Origin: Pseudacidovorax sp.
GTDB lineage: Bacteria; Pseudomonadota; Gammaproteobacteria; Burkholderiales; Burkholderiaceae_C
Assembly: GCF_017991995.1 (NCBI RefSeq)
Contig: NZ_JAGOPN010000007.1
Location: 124,001 to 188,000 of the forward strand
DNA: 64,000 nucleotides
Direction of reading: 5' to 3'
The notes under the pieces were generated by a model. The model did not search any database, had not been told where the DNA came from, and saw only the letters and a list, made by a program, of their open reading frames with translations. Below are positions 6,193-14,223 of the stretch, in pieces (the first letter of the stretch is position 1; each line of letters opens with the position of its first letter). Made by a program: the position numbers and the translations under genes.

Positions 6193-9100
6193 GACGACGC
6201 CTCCAGAACATCCGCCGCGATGCCTTGCGCTCGCGCGGCCGCCGCATCAACAGGTAGGCCGCGGGAATGACGAACATCGACAGCAACGGGGCCGTGACCA
6301 TCCCTCCCACCATCGGCGCGGCGATGCGCTGCATCACCTCGGAGCCGGTGCCCGTGCCCCACATGATCGGCAGCAGGCCGGCCAGGATGACGGCCACCGT
6401 CATCGCTTTGGGCCGCACGCGCAGCACGGCGCCCTCGCGAATGGCATTCAGCAGATCGGCCTCGCTGGTCGTGCCGCGGCCGACTCGCTCCTGCCAGGCG
6501 TTCTTGAGGTACAGCAGCATGATCACGCCGAATTCGGCGGACACGCCAGCCAGTGCGATGAAGCCCACCGCACCCGCGATCGACAGGTTGTAGCCCAGCA
6601 GGTACAGCAGCCAGATGCCGCCCACCAGCGCGAATGGGAGCGCAGCCATGATCAGAAGCGCTTCACCGAACGCGCCGAAGGTCAGGTACAGCAACACGAA
6701 GATGATGAGCAGCGTGAAGGGCACCACTACCTTGAGCTTGGCGGTGGCCCGCTCCAGGAACTCGAACTGTCCCGACCAGGAGATTGAGTAGCCCGGCGGC
6801 AGCTTTACCTGCTTGGCCACGGCCTGCTGCATGTCCTGCACCGCGGAGCGCAGGTCGCGGTCCCGGATGTCGACGTACACCCAGCCCGACAGGCGCGCGT
6901 TCTCGCTGCGCAGCATCGGCGGCCCGTCGGCAATGCGGATGTCGGCCACGTCGGACAGCACCAGGCGCTGGCCGCGCTCGGTCACGACGGGCAGGGAGCG
7001 CAGTTTTTCCAGCGAATCGCGCATCTCGCGCGGGTAGCGCAGGTTGATCGGGAAGCGCTGCAGGCCTTCCACCGTCTCGCCGATGTTCTCGCCGCCCACG
7101 GCGGACGAGACCACCGACTGCACGTCGGCGATGTTCAGGCCGTAGCGGGCCGCATCGTCGCGCCGGATGTTCACATCCACATAGCGCCCACCCGTGAGCC
7201 GCTCGGCCAAAGCGCTGCTGACGCCGGGCACGTCCTTGAGCGTGCGTTCGATCTCTGCGGTGATGCGATCGATGGTTGCTAGGTCGGTGCCCGCGACCTT
7301 AACCCCCACAGGGCTCTTGATGCCCGTGGCCAGCATGTCAATGCGGTTGCGGATCGGCGGCACCCAGATGTTGGACAGGCCCGGCACCTTGACGATGCGG
7401 TCAAGTTCCTCGACCAGCTTGTCGGTCGTCATGCCGGCGCGCCACTGGTCGCGCGGCTTGAACTGGATCGTCGTCTCGAACATCTCCAGCGGAGCGGGGT
7501 CGGTGGCGCTCTCCGCGCGGCCGGCCTTGCCGTAGACGCTCGCGACCTCCGGCACCGTCTTGATCAGGCGGTCGGTCTGCTGCAGCAGCTCTCCCGCCTT
7601 TCCTGCCGACAGTCCCGGCAGCGCCGAAGGCATGTACAGCAGGTCACCTTCGTCCAGCCGCGGCATGAACTCGCCGCCGATGTGCTGCAGCGGCCACAGG
7701 CTGGTGGCCAGCACCACGACCGCCACCACGAGCGTGAGCTTTGGGGCGCGCAGCACCCTGTCGAGCAGCGGCCGGTAGACCGCGATCAACAGGCGATTGA
7801 GTGGATTGTTTTTCTCATCGGGGATGCGGCCACGGATCAGGTAGCCCATGAGCACCGGAATCAAGGTCACCGACAGGCCGGCCGCAGCCGCCATGGCGTA
7901 GGTCTTGGTGAACGCCAGCGGCGAGAACAGGCGTCCCTCCTGCGCTTCCAGCGTGAACACAGGCACGAAGGACAGCGTGATGATCAGCAGCGAGAAAAAC
8001 AACGCCGGCCCCACCTCCGCCGCCGAGTCACCGATGACCCGCCACCGGGCCGGCCCTTCGAGCACCTCGCCGGGGTGCTCATGGCTCCAGTGCTCCAGAT
8101 GCTTGTGGGCGTTCTCGATCATCACCACCGCCGCGTCGACCATCGCACCGATGGCGATCGCGATACCCCCCAGCGACATGATGTTGGCGTTGACGCCCTG
8201 GTAGTGCATCACGATGAACGCCGCCAGGATGCCCAGGGGCAGAGAGATGATCGCGACCAGCGCCGAGCGCAGGTGGAACAGGAAGATGAAGCAGACCACC
8301 GCGACGACGATGAACTCCTCGATCAGCTTGTGCGTGAGGTTGTCGACCGCGCGTTCGATCAGCCCGGAGCGGTCGTACACCGGCACGATCTCCACGCCCC
8401 GCGGCAAGCTGGACGCCAGGCCCTTGAGCTTGTCCTTGACCGCGGCAATGGTCTGCAGCGCGTTCTTGCCTGAGCGCATGACGATCACGCCGCCGACGGC
8501 TTCGCCCTCGCCATTGAGTTCGCCGATACCGCGGCGCATCTCCGGACCGATCTGCACCCGGGCCACGTCGCCCAGGCGCACTGATACGCCGGCGGCTGTC
8601 GTCATCAGCGGCACCTTCCTAAAATCCTCAAGACTCCCCAGGTAGCCCGAGGCGCGCACCATGTATTCGGCCTCGCCGAGTTCGAGCACCGAGCCGCCGG
8701 TCTCCTGGTTCGCGCGCTGGATCGCCTCCACGACCTTGGTGTGCGGGATGCCGTAGGCCGCGAGCTTGTCCGGATCAAGCACGATCTGGTACTGGCGCAC
8801 CATGCCGCCTACCGAGGCAACCTCGGCCACGTCGGGCACGGTCTTGAGCTCGTACTTGAGGAACCAGTCCTGCAGGGCGCGCAGTTGCGAGATGTCCATC
8901 TTGCCGCTGCGGTCGACCAGTGCGTACTCGTAGATCCAGCCCACGCCGGAAGCGTCCGGACCGAGCGAGGCCTTAGCCTGGGCCGGCAACCTCGACTGCA
9001 CCTGGTTGAGGTATTCGAGGACGCGGGAGCGCGCCCAATATTGGTCGGTCCCGTCCTCGAACAGCACGTAGACGAAGGAGTCGCCAAAGAACGAGTAGCC

Positions 9101-9349
9101 GCGCACCGCCTTTGCGCCCGGCACCGAGAGCATCGTCGTCGTCAACGGGTACGTGACCTGGTTCTCGACGATGCGCGGCGCCTGGCCCGGATAGGTGGTG
9201 CGGATGATGACCTGCACGTCCGACAGGTCGGGCAGCGCGTCCAGCGGCGTTCGCTGTACCGCATAGATGCCCCAGGCGCTGAGTGCCAAGGTGGCCAGCA
9301 GCACGAGGAAGCGGTTGGCGATGGACCAGCGGATCAGCTTGGCGATCAT
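6179..9349 (-). CDS. cusA: CusA/CzcA-type heavy-metal RND efflux transporter
   Basis: A 1056-residue inner-membrane proton-driven pump of the HME-RND family, full length for the family. It begins [18 protein letters not shown], with the first membrane helix at about 12-30, followed by two large periplasmic loops and the usual 12 helices. The motif [19 protein letters not shown] in helix 4 carries the acidic residues typical of HME-RND pumps. Linkage to CusF-like domains and Met-rich proteins points to Cu(I)/Ag(I) rather than Zn/Co/Cd. The start overlaps the cusB stop by four bases (ATGA). It forms the CusCBA tripartite complex with the next two genes. Confidence 0.93.
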   Translation of the reverse strand: MIAKLIRWSIANRFLVLLATLALSAWGIYAVQRTPLDALPDLSDVQVIIRTTYPGQAPRIVENQVTYPLTTTMLSVPGAKAVRGYSFFGDSFVYVLFEDGTDQYWARSRVLEYLNQVQSRLPAQAKASLGPDASGVGWIYEYALVDRSGKMDISQLRALQDWFLKYELKTVPDVAEVASVGGMVRQYQIVLDPDKLAAYGIPHTKVVEAIQRANQETGGSVLELGEAEYMVRASGYLGSLEDFRKVPLMTTAAGVSVRLGDVARVQIGPEMRRGIGELNGEGEAVGGVIVMRSGKNALQTIAAVKDKLKGLASSLPRGVEIVPVYDRSGLIERAVDNLTHKLIEEFIVVAVVCFIFLFHLRSALVAIISLPLGILAAFIVMHYQGVNANIMSLGGIAIAIGAMVDAAVVMIENAHKHLEHWSHEHPGEVLEGPARWRVIGDSAAEVGPALFFSLLIITLSFVPVFTLEAQEGRLFSPLAFTKTYAMAAAAGLSVTLIPVLMGYLIRGRIPDEKNNPLNRLLIAVYRPLLDRVLRAPKLTLVVAVVVLATSLWPLQHIGGEFMPRLDEGDLLYMPSALPGLSAGKAGELLQQTDRLIKTVPEVASVYGKAGRAESATDPAPLEMFETTIQFKPRDQWRAGMTTDKLVEELDRIVKVPGLSNIWVPPIRNRIDMLATGIKSPVGVKVAGTDLATIDRITAEIERTLKDVPGVSSALAERLTGGRYVDVNIRRDDAARYGLNIADVQSVVSSAVGGENIGETVEGLQRFPINLRYPREMRDSLEKLRSLPVVTERGQRLVLSDVADIRIADGPPMLRSENARLSGWVYVDIRDRDLRSAVQDMQQAVAKQVKLPPGYSISWSGQFEFLERATAKLKVVVPFTLLIIFVLLYLTFGAFGEALLIMAALPFALVGGIWLLYLLGYNLSIAGAVGFIALAGVSAEFGVIMLLYLKNAWQERVGRGTTSEADLLNAIREGAVLRVRPKAMTVAVILAGLLPIMWGTGTGSEVMQRIAAPMVGGMVTAPLLSMFVIPAAYLLMRRPRERKASRRMFWRRRHAAT

Positions 9350-10983
9350 GGCTTGCCTCCGGCCGCCATCGGCGTGACGTGCGTGAGCTGCGGCAGGTCG
9401 TCCGCGCCCATGAAGAACTCGAAGCGCACGCGATCACCGACCTGCACGTTGCGCGCCGCGCCGTCGGGCGGCAGTTTGAAGTCCATCGTCATCGGGCCCC
9501 ACTTCATTGTGGGAATGGCGCCGTGCGACAGGGTCAACGCGTCCTTGCCGACGCTGACGACCTTGGCCTCACCGACATGCCGTGGCGCGCTGGCGGCCAC
9601 CGGGGCCGAAGGCGAAGCTGGGGCAACCACGGCCGGCTCGCTGTTCAAGCGGGCCTCGACACCCTTGAGGCTGGCCTCCGAGTCGATCAGGAACTGCGAG
9701 GACACGACGACGCGCTGCCCCGCCGACAGGCCGCGCTTGATCTCGGTCTGGCCACTGTTCTCCAGGCCCGCCTCGACATCGACCGGACGGAAGCGCCCGT
9801 TGTCTTCGGCCACGATCACCACCGTGCGTTTGCCGGTCTGGATCACCGCCTCGGTGGGCACGAGCAGCGTCTTGTCGGGCCGCATGTCCACGAAGTTCAT
9901 CGTGACGAACATCCCCGGTACCAGCCGGCTGCCAGGATTGGCGAGCTCCAGGCGAGCCTTCAGTGTGCGCGTGCTCGGATTCACCTCGGGCAGGATCGCC
10001 TGCACCTTGCCATCGAAGCTGCTGCCGGGCGCGGCCGGGCTACGGGCCTGCACCTTGGCGCCCGGGCGCAGCAGCGCGGCCTGGCTCTCGGGCACCTCGG
10101 CGTTGGCCCACACGGTGGACAAGCCGTTGATGCGGAACAGCGTCGCGCCCGGCATCACCGTCATGCCTTCACGCGCCAGCAATTCGACCACCACGCCGCC
10201 GATGGGCGCGCTCAGCGTGATGCGTGGCTGGGTCTTGCCGCTGCGCTCGACCAGCGCGATCTGGGCATCGTCCATGCCGACCTGGCGCATGCGCTGGCGC
10301 GCACCGTCGACCAGCCCACCCAGGTCCGTGCCTTTCATGCGCCGTACTGACAGGAACTCTTCCTGCGCAGCAACCCAGTCCGGGACATAGAGGCTGACCA
10401 GCGGTTGCCCCTTGGCGACCGGGTCCAGCGTGGCACGCACGTACAGGTGCTCGACGTACCCGGTGGCACGCGCTTGCACGATCGCCTGGTCACGCTCGTT
10501 GAAGGCGATGCTGCCCACCGCCGACACCTGCGGCGACAGCGTGCCTTCGGTCACTTCGGCGGTGCGAACGCCGAGGTTCTGCTGGATGCGCGAGCTGACA
10601 GTGACGTTTCCCTTATCTGCATCCCCGTCGGCATAGACCGGCGACATCATCATGTCCATGAAGGGTGACTTGCCCGGCTTGTCGAACTTGTTCGCCGGTA
10701 CCATGGGATCGTTGTAGTACAGGATCTTCTTGCCATTGGCGGGATCGACGTCGCCGGCCTTGAGGCCGGCCGCGATATGCCGCCGCGTGGCGTCCTCGCC
10801 CGACTCATTGGCAGGCGCAGCAACAGCGGGAGTCGCCGCTTGCGGCGATGCCATGCCACTGGGATTCGAAGGCGTGGCCGGCATGTCGGCTCCGTGGCGC
10901 ATGCCGAGGGTGTAGAGGCCGTAGCCGGCGGCGCCCAGCACGCCGGCGGCGACGAGGGCCATCACGAGGTTTTTGGTTTTCAT
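9346..10983 (-). CDS. cusB: CusB-type periplasmic adaptor with a fused C-terminal CusF domain
   Basis: A 545-residue membrane-fusion protein. An N-terminal anchor (residues 4-26) is followed by a heavy-metal-binding-like segment around residues 85-115 ([22 protein letters not shown]), then lipoyl, hairpin and beta-barrel regions. The last 75 residues are a CusF-like domain with the ligand motif [10 protein letters not shown], so adaptor and metallochaperone are fused in one chain. The ATG at 10983 is used because the membrane anchor starts there; an upstream frame to 11064 is not hydrophobic. It is 20 bases downstream of cusC and overlaps cusA by four bases. Confidence 0.92.
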   Translation of the reverse strand: MKTKNLVMALVAAGVLGAAGYGLYTLGMRHGADMPATPSNPSGMASPQAATPAVAAPANESGEDATRRHIAAGLKAGDVDPANGKKILYYNDPMVPANKFDKPGKSPFMDMMMSPVYADGDADKGNVTVSSRIQQNLGVRTAEVTEGTLSPQVSAVGSIAFNERDQAIVQARATGYVEHLYVRATLDPVAKGQPLVSLYVPDWVAAQEEFLSVRRMKGTDLGGLVDGARQRMRQVGMDDAQIALVERSGKTQPRITLSAPIGGVVVELLAREGMTVMPGATLFRINGLSTVWANAEVPESQAALLRPGAKVQARSPAAPGSSFDGKVQAILPEVNPSTRTLKARLELANPGSRLVPGMFVTMNFVDMRPDKTLLVPTEAVIQTGKRTVVIVAEDNGRFRPVDVEAGLENSGQTEIKRGLSAGQRVVVSSQFLIDSEASLKGVEARLNSEPAVVAPASPSAPVAASAPRHVGEAKVVSVGKDALTLSHGAIPTMKWGPMTMDFKLPPDGAARNVQVGDRVRFEFFMGADDLPQLTHVTPMAAGGKP

Positions 10984-11003
10984 GGGAGGTCTCTCGGTTG
11001 TGC

Positions 11004-12317
11004 TCAGGGGCGGGGTGCGGCCGTGTCGTGACCAGCCGGCACCAGGTAGTTCAGTTGTGCCCACAGGCGCGCCGCGCCCATTTCCAGGCGCAAGCGTTCG
11101 ACGCGCGTGTCAATCTCGGCGCGGCGTGCCTCTAGCACCGCGGTCAAGGTGCCCGCGTTGCCGCGGTAGGCGGCGATCGAGGCGCGCGTGCGCTCGGTGG
11201 CCAGTGGCAGCAGCGAGCTGTCGTAGCGCGCCAGGCGCTCTCGGTCGCTGCGCCATTCCTGCAGCATCGCCAGTGCCTCGGCCACATGGGCGCGCGTGGC
11301 TTCCTCGCGCTCGGCGCGCTTTTGCTCGACACTGGCGAGCTTGGCGGCCAGCTCGCGGTCCTGGCGGTTTTTCTGGTCCCACTGCAGCGGGATCGAAACA
11401 TTGAGCGAGACCATGTTCGAGTAGGCCGGGCCGCGCTGGCTGTACATCAGCTCGACGCTCACATCGGTCTTCTTGTTGGCTTGCGCGATGTCGGCTTCGG
11501 CCTGCGCGACCTCTTCCTGCTTTTGCATCACGGCGATTTCAGGGTGGTGGGCCAACTGGGCTTCCAAATCCTGCGGGCTCAGGCGAACCGTATCCAATGC
11601 CGGAACCGAGCCCAGGGGATCGCTTGCGACGGAGCCAATCCAGCGCGCCAGTTGCGTGCGGGCCGTGGCGACCTGGCGCTCGGCCTGCTCGATGCGGTCG
11701 TCGATCTGGGCGACCGCCGAACGGGCGGCGAACACATCGGCTTGCGTGCCGCGCCCGCCCCGGTAGGCGGCATCAGCGGCGTCGATCTGCAGGCGCGCTT
11801 CGTCGCGCTGGGTCACCAGCATGTCGCGCACACGCTCCTGGAAGAGACGGTCCAGCCAGGCCAAGGCGGTGTCGCGCTGCAGGTTGGCGAGCGCCAGGCT
11901 GCGCCCGGCCTCGGCGACTTCGGCCTCGCGCTCGTAGCGCCCGGCACGGGCCTTGAGTTTGTCTTCGCGTGTGAACTCCTGCATCACGCCGATGGAGCGC
12001 ATGGTCATGAAGTCGCGCGTCGGGCTGAACCGATCCGCGCCGTTGACGGGCAGGTTGTTGATGCCGAGCTTGAGGGTGGGGTCTGGCCGCTGTCCGGCGG
12101 CGACCGCCATGTCCCGTGCGGCCGATGCCGTCGCATCCTGGGCCACGAGCGCGCGAGAACGGGTTTGTGCCAGGCGCAGCGCCTGATCCAGCGTCAGGCC
12201 GTCGGCGGCATGGGCTGCACCGGCGCCCATGGCGAATGCCGCAACGATGCCGGCAGCAAGCCTGCGCCATGGCACAGCGCCGCCCGGCGTGCGGAAAGAA
12301 AAAGAGTCGATGAACAT
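11004..12317 (-). CDS. cusC: CusC-type outer-membrane efflux channel (TolC family)
   Basis: A 437-residue outer-membrane factor with a signal peptide ending near AHA (residue 37) and two repeats of long alpha-helical hairpin typical of the OEP domain (about residues 45-240 and 255-430). It has no lipobox cysteine, unlike E. coli CusC. GGAGATCCC directly before the ATG at 12317 is a good ribosome site. It would be the exit duct for Cu(I)/Ag(I) delivered by CusA and CusB. Confidence 0.92.
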   Translation of the reverse strand: MFIDSFSFRTPGGAVPWRRLAAGIVAAFAMGAGAAHAADGLTLDQALRLAQTRSRALVAQDATASAARDMAVAAGQRPDPTLKLGINNLPVNGADRFSPTRDFMTMRSIGVMQEFTREDKLKARAGRYEREAEVAEAGRSLALANLQRDTALAWLDRLFQERVRDMLVTQRDEARLQIDAADAAYRGGRGTQADVFAARSAVAQIDDRIEQAERQVATARTQLARWIGSVASDPLGSVPALDTVRLSPQDLEAQLAHHPEIAVMQKQEEVAQAEADIAQANKKTDVSVELMYSQRGPAYSNMVSLNVSIPLQWDQKNRQDRELAAKLASVEQKRAEREEATRAHVAEALAMLQEWRSDRERLARYDSSLLPLATERTRASIAAYRGNAGTLTAVLEARRAEIDTRVERLRLEMGAARLWAQLNYLVPAGHDTAAPRP

Positions 12318-12451
12318 GGGATCTCCAGTTGACGAATGCCATCAGGTCGAATGGAGCTTGGCGGGGGCGAGCGGAAACTCGCGGACACGCGCAAGCGCGA
12401 CCGATCGGTCTGGTTCAGCCGGCTCAGGCCGGCCGCACCAGCGTCAGGAGA

Positions 12452-12925
12452 TCAAATGCGAAAACAGCAGTGCAGGATGGCGTGCGGCGGAGACGCCGCG
12501 ACGCGCCGGAATATCACGTCGGCCGAAGGCCAGCCATGCCCGAGAGGCTCGGGTTGCACCGGAAGGGTGTAGAGGGTCGTCAGCAGCGCCGCGGGTACGG
12601 TCGGGGCCGACGCATGGTCGGCGCTTTGCTGGCCGAAACGGCAGTGCTCTACGCACAAGTTGGCGGCGTTGTCGTCGATTTGGTCGCAGCTCGCCATGGC
12701 GGCCATGTCTGACGTTGCGACCATGTCGGGCGACACGGCCATCGCAGCACCGGCCTCATCACCGGGCATCGCCGCGGCCGACGCATTCAGGGCCATCGTC
12801 GGAAGCGACTGCGGCATGCCCGACAGTGCGGGGCAGGCGTAGGCAGCGATGGCCAACTGGCCGAAGACCAGCACACCGAGCATCAGCCGGCAGACGAATC
12901 GCCTGAACATGCGCGTCATCGTCAT
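12452..12925 (-). CDS. Met/Cys-containing exported protein at the head of the copper operon
   Basis: A 157-residue protein with an N-terminal hydrophobic segment (about residues 8-30, a signal peptide or anchor). A Met/Ala-rich stretch at 35-77 is followed by cysteines at about 79, 90 and 94 (CVEHCRFGQ) and a Cys-Cys pair near the end. Potential thiol and thioether ligands suggest metal binding, but I do not recognise a family. The start overlaps the stop of the upstream broken regulator (ATGA), and cusC follows after 134 bases. Confidence 0.6.
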   Translation of the reverse strand: MTMTRMFRRFVCRLMLGVLVFGQLAIAAYACPALSGMPQSLPTMALNASAAAMPGDEAGAAMAVSPDMVATSDMAAMASCDQIDDNAANLCVEHCRFGQQSADHASAPTVPAALLTTLYTLPVQPEPLGHGWPSADVIFRRVAASPPHAILHCCFRI

Positions 12926-13441
12926 GCGGCCACCCCATCAGTGCGGTGATAGGCTTCAGCGCCCGGCCGCACGGATCTGCGTCGGCCGGCAACGCTTGCC
13001 TGCGCAACGAGGCTCGGATCGGCGATGGCCGGATCTAAGTCCTGCTCCCCGGTCAGCGCGGCGATGATCGAACAGGCCGAACCTTCTGGCGCTTTGGCGC
13101 AGCAATCGGCCAGATTTTCCAGCGCCGAGGCCATCGACTGCAGGTCGGCCACGCGCTCCCGGATCTCCGCGATGCGTTCGCGGGTGATTTCCCGCACGCG
13201 CAGCCGATCACGCTTGGTACTCAAGGACATCAGTTCGGCGATGTCCTCCAGCGAGTACCCCAATGCCTGAGCCCGCTTGATGAAGCGCAGACGACGGACA
13301 TCGTCCTCCGAATTGCCGGAAGCCGCCGTCCACGCGATCCGGCGCAGCCAGCAATCCACCGCGCTGGTAATAGCGCACCGCCTCCACGCCAACGCCTGCC
13401 GCGTCGGCGAGTTTGCGTATGGTGAATGCATGGGTCGGCAT
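12922..13441 (-). pseudogene. MerR-family regulator of the copper operon, broken by a frameshift
   Basis: The first about 40 codons from ATG 13441 encode a MerR-type winged helix (FTIRKLADAAGVGVEAVRYY, then RGGLLAAPDRVDGGFRQ). The frame is then lost: the remaining conserved part (SEDDVRRLRFIKRAQALG, the dimerisation helix and a Cys motif CCAKAPEGSAC) continues in another frame down to 12922. The shift lies near 13309-13314, where two bases are missing (or one added) relative to the usual RQY-S-E-D-D. The gene is first in the leftward copper unit and ends overlapping the next start. It may be an inactive pseudogene, a sequencing error or, less likely, programmed frameshifting. Confidence 0.8.
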
Positions 13442-13604
13442 GGGGAAAAGAATGGCTCAGGCGATCGAACGACGAAAAGACTCTATGTCTGTTGTTTGGT
13501 ACGTAGTTTAGGCGGTCTTGCCGGCGCATGTCAACACAGCCTTCGCCTGCTGCCAGTGCTTGCGCACAGGCGTCTTGCCCTGCGCCATCGATAGATCTGT
13601 TTGA

Positions 13605-14012
13605 CTACGCTTCCCGCTGCGCTGCAGAGACCAGCTCGCCAAGGATGCCGCACTCTTTCGCTTGATGTCCTGCGGAGCAGCGGGCGCGCAGCGTCGTCAG
13701 TTGCCTTTCCAGTGCTTTCAAGCTGGTCAGGCGGGCACGCACCCTCGCAATCTGCTCGTCGACCAGCCGGTTGATGTCCGCGCAATCCTCATCCGGACGG
13801 GATGTGAAGTTCAGGAGCCGCCTGACATCGGCCAGAGGAATGTCCAAGGCCCGGCAGTGGCGGACAAAGGACAGTCCATCGATGTGTTCCGTCCCGTATA
13901 CCCGGTATCCATTGGTCTGCCGAGCTGGCGGCGGCAACACCCCCGTCCTCTCGTAGAACCGGATCGTGTCGGTGTCCACGCCGGTGGCGTGGCTCAACTC
14001 GCCAATTTTCAT
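13605..14012 (-). CDS. pbrR: PbrR/CadR-type MerR-family lead or cadmium sensor
   Basis: A 135-residue MerR-family activator with an N-terminal HTH (MKIGELSHATGVDTDTIRFY) and a long dimerisation helix. Cys77, Cys112 and Cys121 match the three-cysteine pocket known for PbrR and CadR. The start at 14012 places the canonical KIGEL at residue 2; the in-frame ATG at 14045 would add 11 residues without a motif. It is transcribed away from pbrA and should bind the operator at 14058-14078. Lead is favoured over cadmium because of the adjoining pbr genes. Confidence 0.88.
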   Translation of the reverse strand: MKIGELSHATGVDTDTIRFYERTGVLPPPARQTNGYRVYGTEHIDGLSFVRHCRALDIPLADVRRLLNFTSRPDEDCADINRLVDEQIARVRARLTSLKALERQLTTLRARCSAGHQAKECGILGELVSAAQREA

Positions 14013-14054
14013 CGCAGAACACTCACATGTTGTCAGGACATGCATCGTAGCCGC

Positions 14055-14085
14055 TTGACCTTGGAGCTACTCCAAGGTGTGAAAT
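14055..14085 (+). promoter_or_regulatory. pbrA promoter with MerR-type operator dyad
   Basis: TTGACC (14055-14060, -35) and TGAAAT (14080-14085, -10) are separated by 19 bases, the over-long spacer typical of MerR-activated promoters. The spacer carries the perfect dyad ACCTTGGAG-CTA-CTCCAAGGT (14058-14078). It lies between the divergent pbrR and pbrA genes, so PbrR is the expected regulator. Confidence 0.85.
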
Positions 14086-14223
14086 AGCCCTTGTAAATGA
14101 AAGCACAAGGGGAACGGCACCTGTCGCAACGCTGTCGGCGTCTGCGCTTTGGCTCTCCTGCGCGGAGACTGGCAAAGCTGGCCCGTCTCACCACCTGACT
14201 CTTGAAGAAGAACGGATCGATCC

